DNA from: JAENVU01 sp038250905
GTDB taxonomy: Bacteria; Actinomycetota; Acidimicrobiia; IMCC26256; JAENVU01
Assembly (NCBI GenBank): GCA_038250905.1
Contig: JBBSBV010000011.1
Location: 37,201-101,200, forward strand
Direction: 5' to 3'
DNA length: 64,000 nt
Within the stretch, counting starts at the first letter, position 1. Every line of letters begins with the position of its first letter. Made by a program: the position numbers and the translations under genes. Under the pieces are notes generated by a model. It was not told the origin of the DNA. It searched no databases and saw only the letters and a list, made by a program, of their open reading frames with translations. This document shows, piece after piece, positions 25,515 to 32,908 of this stretch.

Positions 25515-26551
25515 CGTGCTCCCGAAGCCGTGGGCCCGGAGTCCTCGGCATGTGTCCGGAACTCCTTGAGGACCTCGGCCCACACCTCGGGCGCGGCGGT
25601 GTACGGGGCGTTGACCGCGACCCGATCGACGAGTCCGACCGTTCGGCGCGCCAACTCGCGCCCGCACGCTGCCGGTGTGCCCCGGACCGCGATGAGATCG
25701 AAGACGTCGTCGCCGACGAGTTCGATCATCGGCTCCCACGCACCGAGCTTGCTCAGCCGGTGGCACTCCGGTTGGAGGTCTCCATACCCATGGTGGTCGA
25801 GCACCGGACGGTACGCGGGAGTGGACGCGTAGAACGCGATCTGGGCCCGCGTCGCGAGTTCCGCCGCGGCGCGCCCAGCGTCGTCGGCGCCGGTCGCGAT
25901 CATCACCGGCCAGGCAATCTCGAACCCACTGCTCGCTCCACGCGCGCCGCTGCGCAACGCGGGAATCGTGCGGTCCCGGAGGTAGTCGGGCGTGCTGAAC
26001 GGGTGCGCGAAGAACCCGTCGGCCTCGGTCCCGGCAGCTCGGGTCATCTCGGGCCCGACGCCGGCGAGGAAGATCCGTGGTGCCCCCGTGGTGGGGCGCT
26101 CCGGGGTGAAGAACGGGGTCATGAGGGTGTGGCGGTAGTACTCGCCCTCGAACTCCAGCGGGGTGCCGTGCTCCCAACATTCGAAGATCGCCCGCACCGC
26201 CCGCACGAACTCGCCCATACGTGCCGCGGGAGCCGACCACGGCATCGAGAACCGGCGCTCGATGTGAGCCTTGATCTGCGAACCCAGGCCGACGATCGCG
26301 CGGCCACCCGACGCCGCGTCGAGATCCCACGCCAGCTGCGCGACCGTCATCGGGTTGCGGGCGAGCGCGATCGCGACCGCGGTCATCAGCTCCACACGCT
26401 CGGTGTGCTCGGCGGCGAGCATCAGGGGTAGGAACGGGTCCCGCGGGCCCTCGAAGGTGTAGAGCCCGTCGAACGCGTCGGCCTCGACGCGCGCGGCCAC
26501 GGCCGGGACGTCGTGCAGGTTTGCGGCCACCAGCGGCGCGTCGACTTTCAT
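25511..26551 (-). CDS. LLM-class F420-dependent oxidoreductase
   Basis: This 346-aa bacterial-luciferase-like barrel has NPMTVAQLAWDLDAASGGRAIVGLGSQ-type sequence that binds the reduced cofactor (F420 or FMN), and family length is normal. Several actinobacterial paralogues share the GEYYRHTLMTPFF segment. The substrate is unknown. It is the first gene of a two-gene operon with the BNR protein. The divergent 133-bp gap to ilvD should hold its promoter. Confidence 0.87.
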   Translation of the reverse strand: MKVDAPLVAANLHDVPAVAARVEADAFDGLYTFEGPRDPFLPLMLAAEHTERVELMTAVAIALARNPMTVAQLAWDLDAASGGRAIVGLGSQIKAHIERRFSMPWSAPAARMGEFVRAVRAIFECWEHGTPLEFEGEYYRHTLMTPFFTPERPTTGAPRIFLAGVGPEMTRAAGTEADGFFAHPFSTPDYLRDRTIPALRSGARGASSGFEIAWPVMIATGADDAGRAAAELATRAQIAFYASTPAYRPVLDHHGYGDLQPECHRLSKLGAWEPMIELVGDDVFDLIAVRGTPAACGRELARRTVGLVDRVAVNAPYTAAPEVWAEVLKEFRTHAEDSGPTASGAR

Positions 26552-26671
26552 GCGGGCCCCATCATGTCGCCCCCAGCGTGGACACCCGGACCGGGCGCGG
26601 GTTCCGGACGTGGGTCACGCCCACCCGATCGCGGGTGGCGAATCGAACCGGAACCCATCAGGGCCGGGGCG

Positions 26672-26677
26672 TACGCT
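26672..26677 (+). promoter_or_regulatory. -10 box (TACGCT) of leaderless ilvD promoter
   Basis: TACGCT is seven bases before the ATG at 26685, with no Shine-Dalgarno sequence. This supports ATG 26685 over the ATG three codons later. Confidence 0.5.
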
Positions 26678-26684
26678 GCTCGGC

Positions 26685-28361
26685 ATGACCGACATGAAGC
26701 CCCGCAGCCACGAAGTCACCGACGGCATGGAGCGGGCGCCGGCCCGGGCGATGTTGCGGGCGGTCGGGATGACCGACGACGACTGGGGGAAATCCCAGGT
26801 CGGGGTGGCGTCGAGCTGGAACGAGGTGACGCCCTGCAACCTTCCGCTCGACCGGCTGGCCAAGCGGGCGAAGGACGGCGTGCGGCATGCCGGCGGGTTC
26901 CCGTTGGAGTTCGTCACCATCGCGGTGAGCGACGGCATCTCGATGGGGCACGAGGGCATGCGGGGCTCGCTGGTGAGCCGCGAGATCATCGCCGACTCGG
27001 TGGAGTGTGTGATGCACTCCGAACGACTCGACGCGTTGGTCACGTTCGCGGGGTGTGACAAGAGCCTCCCGGGGATGCTGATGGCGGCGGCGCGCCTCAA
27101 CCTGCCGTCGGCGTTCCTCTACGGCGGATCGATCCTGCCCGGTCGGTACAAGGACCAGGCGCTCGACGTGGTCAGCGTGTTCGAGGCCGTCGGCGCATGC
27201 GCGGCCGGCACGCTCACCGAGAACGAACTTGGCGAGATCGAGAAGCGGGCCTGTCCGACCGAGGGTTCGTGTGCCGGGATGTTCACCGCGAACACGATGG
27301 CGTCGGTCGGTGAGGCGATCGGGATGAGCCTGCCGGGCAGTGCGTCGCCCGCCGCGGTCGATCGCCGGCGCGACGACTTCGCGTTCGAATCCGGGCGGGC
27401 AGTCATGAACCTGATCGAGCGCAACATCCGGGCGCGCGACATCATGACCAAGGACGCGTTCGAGAACGCCATCGCCGTGGTGATGGCCCTCGGTGGTTCC
27501 ACCAACGCGGTGCTCCACCTGCTTGCGATCGCCAACGAGGCGCGTGTCGATCTCGTTCTCGACGACTTCAACCGCATCGGCGCGCGGGTTCCCCACATTG
27601 CCGATACGAAGCCGCACGGGCAGTACCACATGTTCGACATCGATCGCATCGGTGGCGTGCCGGTGGTGATGCGAGAGTTGCTCGAAGCCGGGCTGCTCCA
27701 CGGCGACTGCATGACCGTGACGGGCAAGACCATGGCCGAGAACCTGGACGACCTCGATCCGCCCGCACCCGACGGCGAGGTGGTGCACCCGCTGAACGCG
27801 CCGATCAACGCGCAGGGTGGGATCGCGATCCTGCGGGGCTCGATGGCGCCCAACGGTGGCGTGGTGAAGGTCGCGGGTCTCGACTCGCTGCAGTTCGACG
27901 GCACCGCGCGCGTCTTCGACGGCGAGGAGTTCGCCATGGAGGCGATCCTCGCTGGGAAGATCAACCCCGGCGACATCGTGGTGATCCGGTACGAAGGACC
28001 CAAGGGCGGACCGGGGATGCGCGAGATGCTCGCGGTGACCGGCGCGATGAAGGGTGCGGGCCGGGGCGCCGACGCGGCGCTGATCACCGACGGTCGCTTC
28101 AGCGGCGGCACCCACGGTTTCTGTGTCGGCCACGTCGCCCCCGAGGCGGTCGACGGTGGCCCGATCGCCTTCGTGCGCGACGGTGACCGGATCGTGATCG
28201 ACGCCGCCGCGCACACGATCGACCTCATGGTCGATGCCGCGGAACTCGAAGCGCGCCGGGCCGATTGGAAGCTCCCCGAGCCGCGGTACACGAGCGGATT
28301 CCTGGCCAAGTACGCCCGACTCGCGCAGGGCGCCGAAACCGGCGCGATCACGAACGTCTGA
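26685..28361 (+). CDS. ilvD: dihydroxy-acid dehydratase IlvD
   Basis: This 558-aa iron-sulfur enzyme makes 2-oxoisovalerate and 2-oxo-3-methylvalerate in the Val/Ile/Leu pathway. The cluster cysteines are C51 (TPCNLPLD), C124 (AGCDKSLPG) and C196 (EGSCAGMFTANTM). The C-terminal substrate loop GRFSGGTHGFCVGHVAPEA is intact. It is not in an operon with ilvBN, which lies 34 kb downstream. Confidence 0.97.
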   Translation: MTDMKPRSHEVTDGMERAPARAMLRAVGMTDDDWGKSQVGVASSWNEVTPCNLPLDRLAKRAKDGVRHAGGFPLEFVTIAVSDGISMGHEGMRGSLVSREIIADSVECVMHSERLDALVTFAGCDKSLPGMLMAAARLNLPSAFLYGGSILPGRYKDQALDVVSVFEAVGACAAGTLTENELGEIEKRACPTEGSCAGMFTANTMASVGEAIGMSLPGSASPAAVDRRRDDFAFESGRAVMNLIERNIRARDIMTKDAFENAIAVVMALGGSTNAVLHLLAIANEARVDLVLDDFNRIGARVPHIADTKPHGQYHMFDIDRIGGVPVVMRELLEAGLLHGDCMTVTGKTMAENLDDLDPPAPDGEVVHPLNAPINAQGGIAILRGSMAPNGGVVKVAGLDSLQFDGTARVFDGEEFAMEAILAGKINPGDIVVIRYEGPKGGPGMREMLAVTGAMKGAGRGADAALITDGRFSGGTHGFCVGHVAPEAVDGGPIAFVRDGDRIVIDAAAHTIDLMVDAAELEARRADWKLPEPRYTSGFLAKYARLAQGAETGAITNV

Positions 28362-28392
28362 CGCGGGCTCGACCGGAGCGCGGCGAGGAACC

Positions 28393-29427
28393 ATGGCGGC
28401 GCGCCCCGAGTGGTGGATGCTGACGTTCCCGATGGCGGGCGGCCAAGCAGGGATCGCGCAGTTCGCCGAGTCGGTGGGCTGGGACGGGATGGTGTTCGCC
28501 GACACCCAGAACCTGGCGGCGGACGTGTACGGGTCGCTCTGTCTCGCGGCTGCCGCGACCGAGACGCTGCAACTCGGCACGGGCGTGACCAACCCTGTGA
28601 CCCGTCATCCCGCCGTGACCGCCGCCGCGATCGCCACGGTGCAGGTCGTCTCGGGTGGCCGGGCCGTGCTCGGCATCGGGCGGGGTGATTCGTCGCTCGC
28701 GCACCTGGGCCGCGCGCCGGAGACGCCAGCCGCGTTCGAGCGGTACGTGACCGTCGTGCAGCAGTACCTCCGGGGCGAGGTGGCGGACCTCGGCGACGGG
28801 ATCAAGAGCCGCGGCGAATGGATCGGGGCCGGGGGCGAGGCGAAGGTCCCGGTCGACGTGGCCGCGACCGGCCCGAAGGTCATCGGTATCGGCGCGCGGT
28901 GTGCGGAGCGGATCACCTTCGCGGTCGGCGCGGAGCCGGAGCGCGTCGCGTCCGCGATCGCGACTGCACGCCGCGCGCGCGAGGACGCCGGCCTGGACCC
29001 GATGACCCTGTCGCTCGGTGTGTACGTGAACGTGGTGGCCCACCCCGACCTGGCGCAGGCCCGCGCCCTCGTCCGTGGTGGCCTCGGATCGTTCGCCCAT
29101 TTCTCGGGGATGCCGGGGGCACTGTCGGCCGACCTTCCCGATGCCGCGACCTACGAGCAGTTGGGTGCGTCGTACGACCTCGACGGGCACGGCAAGGCCG
29201 AAGCCGGTCACCAGGCCGTGATGCCCGACGAGTTCGTCGACCGCTTCGGGGTGGTGGGACCGTCGGCGGAATGTGTGCGTCGGTTGCAGGCGCTGGTGGA
29301 CCTCGGCATCGAGCGCATCGTGGTGATCGGCGGCTCGCGTGACGCCGATTCGGCCGAGCTGATTGCCGCGAACCGCCGGCTCATGGACGAGGTCGCCCCC
29401 CACGTCGTCGGCCGCGAGAACGGCTGA
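28393..29427 (+). CDS. LLM-class F420-dependent oxidoreductase
   Basis: This 344-aa luciferase-like monooxygenase/F420 oxidoreductase has TGVTNPVTRHPAVTAAAIATVQ and the phosphate-binding GRAVLGIGRGDSSLAHLGRAP. Only distant similarity to the other LLM protein in this window is visible. The ATG at 28393 is preceded by GAGGAA. It follows ilvD by 31 bp in the same direction and may be co-transcribed. The substrate is unknown. Confidence 0.87.
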   Translation: MAARPEWWMLTFPMAGGQAGIAQFAESVGWDGMVFADTQNLAADVYGSLCLAAAATETLQLGTGVTNPVTRHPAVTAAAIATVQVVSGGRAVLGIGRGDSSLAHLGRAPETPAAFERYVTVVQQYLRGEVADLGDGIKSRGEWIGAGGEAKVPVDVAATGPKVIGIGARCAERITFAVGAEPERVASAIATARRAREDAGLDPMTLSLGVYVNVVAHPDLAQARALVRGGLGSFAHFSGMPGALSADLPDAATYEQLGASYDLDGHGKAEAGHQAVMPDEFVDRFGVVGPSAECVRRLQALVDLGIERIVVIGGSRDADSAELIAANRRLMDEVAPHVVGRENG

Positions 29428-29433
29428 GTCGTC

Positions 29434-30222
29434 GTGCCGGAGATGTTGGAGGCCGAAACCGCGCGTGTGCTGATCGAGGCGCGCGCGCTCGACCGCGAGA
29501 TCGCGGTGGTCCACGCGCCGGACACCTGGTTCCTCAAGCGAGGCCTCACGCCGGCCGCGGTGGAGACCGCCTTGACCGGACGGACACTGGTGACCGCGCG
29601 GCGGCGAGGAAAACTGCTCCTGTGCGATACGAACCGCGATGGCCCGACGCTCGCCATGCACCTCGGGATGAGCGGGCGGGTGGTGATCGACGACGAAGCC
29701 GCCGGTGATCCGCTGCTGTACGCGGCGAACGGCGACAACCCGGCGTGGCGCCGGTTCGGGATGACGTTCGTCGACGGAGGTTCGTTGTACCTGCGCGATC
29801 CGCGCCGGCTCGGCGCCGTGGAGCTCGATCCGGACGAAGCGCGGCTCGGCCCCGACGCCGCCGCCGTCGACCTGAAGTTCGTCCGCGCGCTGCTCGGCCG
29901 CAGCAAAGCGCCGGTCAAGGCCGTGCTCATGGACCAGTCGCGCATCGCGGGGCTCGGCAACCTGCTGACCGACGAGGTCCTGTTCCGTGCCGGCGTGGAC
30001 CCGGCGCGGGTTGCGGCGACCCTCACCGACGACGACGTGCGGCGCGTGGCCCGGGCGATCTCTGTGACCGTTCGTACCCTCGGCCGGCGCGGTGGGTCGC
30101 ACACCGGCGACCACATGATCGCCCGGATCCCGGGCGCGATGTGTCCGCGCGACGGCGCGCCGATGCTGCGCCGCACCGTCGGCGGTCGGACCACCTACTC
30201 CTGCTCTCTGCATCAGGTCTGA
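29434..30222 (+). CDS. Fpg/Nei-family DNA glycosylase
   Basis: This 262-aa base-excision-repair enzyme begins MPEMLEAETAR, giving the catalytic Pro2 and Glu3. The H2TH region is DQSRIAGLGNLLTDEVLFRAGVDP. The C-terminal zinc finger is atypical: CPRDG replaces CPxCG and the final knuckle is CSLHQ, so the ligand set would be Cys-Asp-Cys-His rather than four Cys. Start is GTG six bases after the LLM stop. It likely removes oxidised bases such as 8-oxoguanine or oxidised pyrimidines. Confidence 0.88.
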   Translation: MPEMLEAETARVLIEARALDREIAVVHAPDTWFLKRGLTPAAVETALTGRTLVTARRRGKLLLCDTNRDGPTLAMHLGMSGRVVIDDEAAGDPLLYAANGDNPAWRRFGMTFVDGGSLYLRDPRRLGAVELDPDEARLGPDAAAVDLKFVRALLGRSKAPVKAVLMDQSRIAGLGNLLTDEVLFRAGVDPARVAATLTDDDVRRVARAISVTVRTLGRRGGSHTGDHMIARIPGAMCPRDGAPMLRRTVGGRTTYSCSLHQV

Positions 30223-30312
30223 TCAGGCTGCACAGACAGGATCGTCGACGGTCGGCAATGATGCGGGCCTCGGGCGCGCATCCGCGGCGCCGCAGGTGAT
30301 CGGAGAGTCGCA

Positions 30313-30939
30313 ATGGCGTTGCAGATCGTGGGAGCCGGGGTCGGGCGGACGGGGACGCACTCCCTCAAGGTGGCGCTGGAGCAGTTGCTCGGCGGCACCT
30401 GTCACCACATGGTCGAGATGTTCGGTCGCCCGGACCAGATCGCCTACTTCATGGGTGCGATCGACGGGCAGCCGACCGACTGGAGCGTCGTGATGGACGA
30501 CTTCACCGCGATGGTCGATTTCCCCGGTTCGCTCTTCTGGCGTGAGAACGCGGCGGCGTATCCGGACGCGCCGGTGCTGCTCTCGACGCGCGACGCGGAA
30601 GGCTGGTACACGAGCGCGTCGAACACGATCTTCCTCTCGTTCGATCGGGTCCAGCCCGAGCTCCGGCCGTGGATGGAAGCCGTGCGGCGGGCGTTGCACG
30701 ACCGGTTCAGCGACGACTTCGAGAACAAGGACGCGATGATCGCGGCCTACGAGCGCCACAACGCCGAGGTACGGGCCGAGGTCCCGGCCGAGCGCCTGAT
30801 CGACTGGACGCCCGGAGACGGTTGGGGCCCGATCTGTGCGGCGCTGAACCTGCCCGTTCCCGCGGAGCCGTTCCCGGTGACCAACACGACCGCGGATTTC
30901 CGCGAGATGATGGGACTCGATGCACCGGTCCAGCCGTAG
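30313..30939 (+). CDS. sulfotransferase-family protein
   Basis: This 208-aa protein has an N-terminal nucleotide loop GAGVGRTGTHSLKVAL, the 5'-phosphosulfate loop of the PAPS-dependent sulfotransferase fold. LLSTRDAEGWYTSASNT corresponds to the 3'-phosphate-binding Arg/Ser strand. It is close to a small bacterial family of unknown acceptor. A GGAGAG sequence precedes the ATG. The following lipoprotein gene overlaps its last 20 bases. Confidence 0.82.
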   Translation: MALQIVGAGVGRTGTHSLKVALEQLLGGTCHHMVEMFGRPDQIAYFMGAIDGQPTDWSVVMDDFTAMVDFPGSLFWRENAAAYPDAPVLLSTRDAEGWYTSASNTIFLSFDRVQPELRPWMEAVRRALHDRFSDDFENKDAMIAAYERHNAEVRAEVPAERLIDWTPGDGWGPICAALNLPVPAEPFPVTNTTADFREMMGLDAPVQP

Positions 30940-31663
30940 TCGCACGGAGCGGAACACGGGACCGAAGGACGTACGTCGCGCCCTGGCCGCGGTGGCGGCC
31001 GCGGTCTTCGTCGCGGCTTGCGGGTCGTCGTCGGGCTCATCAGGGTCGACGACGAGTTCGAAGCCCGGTACGCCGTCGGGTGGTCAATCGGGCGCGGCCA
31101 TCGACGCCGAGTTCCACAGCGCCATGAAGGCGGTGATCGCCGCGACCTCGTTCAACTTTGCCATCACGACCCGCACCGGCAAGCAGCCGGTTGCCCACGC
31201 GTCGGGATCGTTCGTGGGTCCGGACCGCAGCCGCATGGTCTCCGGTGATGTGGAGCGGATCACCGCCGGCGACGCCGCGTACTTCCACGGCGGAGCCTTC
31301 GGGACCCAGGGGTGGGCGAAGTCCGACAAGGGGGGGAGCGGCGACCCCGATTTCATGGCGACCGTGATTGTGGCGCAGTCCGCCAGCCCGGTCGTTCGGG
31401 TCGGTACCACCTACACGTTCGACGAGGCTCCCAGCGGCGGGGCGCCCGGGCGCCACTGGAAGGTGTGGCTGACTTCGGGGCGGGTGAGTCGCGTCCTCTA
31501 CCGCAGCACGGCCGGGGTCATGTGGGACGAGACGTTCAGCGGGTACGACAGCGTTCCGCCGATCGATCCACCGGCCGCGGCCGAGGTCCACGAGCTGACC
31601 GCGACTCCGCCGTGCCCCGCGGGTGAGCAGTCGAACTTCGCCGGGTTCTGTCGACCGGTCTGA
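30920..31663 (+). CDS. putative lipoprotein
   Basis: This 247-aa exported protein has an arginine-rich n-region, a hydrophobic stretch (RALAAVAAAVFVAACG) and a lipobox whose cysteine is C34, followed by a Ser/Gly/Thr linker. The mature domain (about residues 60-247) contains AAIDAEFHSAMKAVIAATSFNF and two later cysteines near the C-terminus. It vaguely resembles LppX/LprG-type antiparallel sheets, but I cannot assign it. The ATG lies inside the end of the sulfotransferase gene in another frame. Confidence 0.75.
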   Translation: MHRSSRSRTERNTGPKDVRRALAAVAAAVFVAACGSSSGSSGSTTSSKPGTPSGGQSGAAIDAEFHSAMKAVIAATSFNFAITTRTGKQPVAHASGSFVGPDRSRMVSGDVERITAGDAAYFHGGAFGTQGWAKSDKGGSGDPDFMATVIVAQSASPVVRVGTTYTFDEAPSGGAPGRHWKVWLTSGRVSRVLYRSTAGVMWDETFSGYDSVPPIDPPAAAEVHELTATPPCPAGEQSNFAGFCRPV

Positions 31664-31685
31664 GCCGAGTCGACGGGACGCGCCG

Positions 31686-32771
31686 TCAGACGTTGAAACG
31701 GAACTCCACGACGTCGCCGTCGGCCATCACGTAGTCCTTGCCTTCGATGCGCACCCGGCCGCGGGACTTGGCCTCGGCCATCGACCCGGCCGCGACGAGG
31801 TCGTCGAAGCTGACGACCTCGGCCTTGATGAAGCCGCGCTGGAAGTCGGTGTGGATCACGCCGGCGGCCTGGGGTGCGGTCCAGCCCTGGTGGATGGTCC
31901 AGGCCCGGGCCTCCATGGGACCGGCGGTCAGGTAGGTCTGAAGCCCGAGGGTATGGAAGCCGACGCGCGCGAGCTGGTTCATCCCGGGCTCGGTCTGGCC
32001 CACGCTCTCGAGCAACTCGGCCGCGTCCTCGGCGTCGAGTTCCAGCAACTCCGCTTCGAGCTTGGCGTTGAGGAACACCGCGTCGGCCGGCGCGACGAGC
32101 GCGCGGAGTTCCGATTGGAGCGCGGTGTCGGTGAGGCCACCTTCATCGACGTTGAACACGTAGATGAACGGCTTCGCGGTCATCAGTGACAACTCGCGGA
32201 GCAGGCTGACGTCGATCCCGGCGGCCTCGGCGCCGGAGAAGAGGGTGGTGCCGGCTTCGAGCAGGGCCTGGGCGGCGAGGACGGCCTCGAGCACGGCGCG
32301 CTCGGTCTTCTTGCCCTTCACCTCCTTCTCGATCCGCGGGATCGCCTTCTCGATCGTCTGCAGGTCGGCGAGCATCAACTCGGTGTGGACGACCTCGATG
32401 TCGTCGCTCGGATCGACCTGGCCGGATACGTGGATGACGTCGTCGTCGACGAAGACGCGCACCACCTGGCAGATGGCGTCCGCCTCCCGGATGTTGGCGA
32501 GGAACTTGTTGCCGAGCCCCTCACCCTCACTCGCGCCCTTGACGATTCCTGCGATGTCGACGAACGACACCGTGGCCGGGATGATCTGCTTGCTCGTGAA
32601 GATCTCGGCGAGCACGTTCAGGCGGGGGTCGGGGAGTGGGACCACGCCGACGTTGGGCTCGATGGTCGCGAACGGGTAGTTGGCGGCCAGCGCGTCGGCC
32701 TTGGTGAGTGCGTTGAACAGCGTCGACTTGCCGACGTTGGGGAGTCCGGCGATTCCGATGGTGAGGGCCAC
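31686..32771 (-). CDS. ychF: redox-regulated ATPase YchF (Obg-like)
   Basis: This 361-aa P-loop protein has GLPNVGKSTLFNAL (K15), the switch sequence DIAGIVKGASEGEGLGNKFL and FNVDE. Here Asp of the usual NKxD is replaced by Glu, as expected for the ATP-preferring YchF. A C-terminal TGS domain follows (TYLTAGPMEARAWTIHQGWTAPQAAGVIH). It associates with ribosomes. GTG start is supported by a leaderless -10 box. Confidence 0.95.
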   Translation of the reverse strand: MALTIGIAGLPNVGKSTLFNALTKADALAANYPFATIEPNVGVVPLPDPRLNVLAEIFTSKQIIPATVSFVDIAGIVKGASEGEGLGNKFLANIREADAICQVVRVFVDDDVIHVSGQVDPSDDIEVVHTELMLADLQTIEKAIPRIEKEVKGKKTERAVLEAVLAAQALLEAGTTLFSGAEAAGIDVSLLRELSLMTAKPFIYVFNVDEGGLTDTALQSELRALVAPADAVFLNAKLEAELLELDAEDAAELLESVGQTEPGMNQLARVGFHTLGLQTYLTAGPMEARAWTIHQGWTAPQAAGVIHTDFQRGFIKAEVVSFDDLVAAGSMAEAKSRGRVRIEGKDYVMADGDVVEFRFNV

Positions 32772-32778
32772 GGCGGCG

Positions 32779-32784
32779 AACCTA
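32779..32784 (-). promoter_or_regulatory. -10 box (TAGGTT, minus strand) of leaderless ychF promoter
   Basis: Read on the minus strand, TAGGTT is seven bases before the GTG at 32771. It lies back to back with the promoter of the first giant cyclase gene. Confidence 0.55.
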
Positions 32785-32874
32785 CTTTCCGGGCCTGCGC
32801 GGCATCCGTCTGAGGCCATCGTCACGCCCGGTGTGACGGGCGGACGGCCGATTTCGGCCTGGCGGGATCGCCGG

Positions 32875-32880
32875 TACGAT
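32875..32880 (+). promoter_or_regulatory. -10 box (TACGAT) upstream of the first giant cyclase gene
   Basis: The sequence GGTACGATC surrounding this box is repeated in front of the paralogous gene at 44139-44147. The predicted leader is about 20 nt. No clear -35 element is visible. Confidence 0.45.
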
Positions 32881-32908
32881 CCGGCCAACTCAGGGGGTGA
32901 CGACGGCA

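Noticed and set aside
30223..30312. Possible tRNA or riboswitch in the gap before the sulfotransferase gene
   Set aside because: No cloverleaf, CCA end or recognisable aptamer could be found in these 90 bases.
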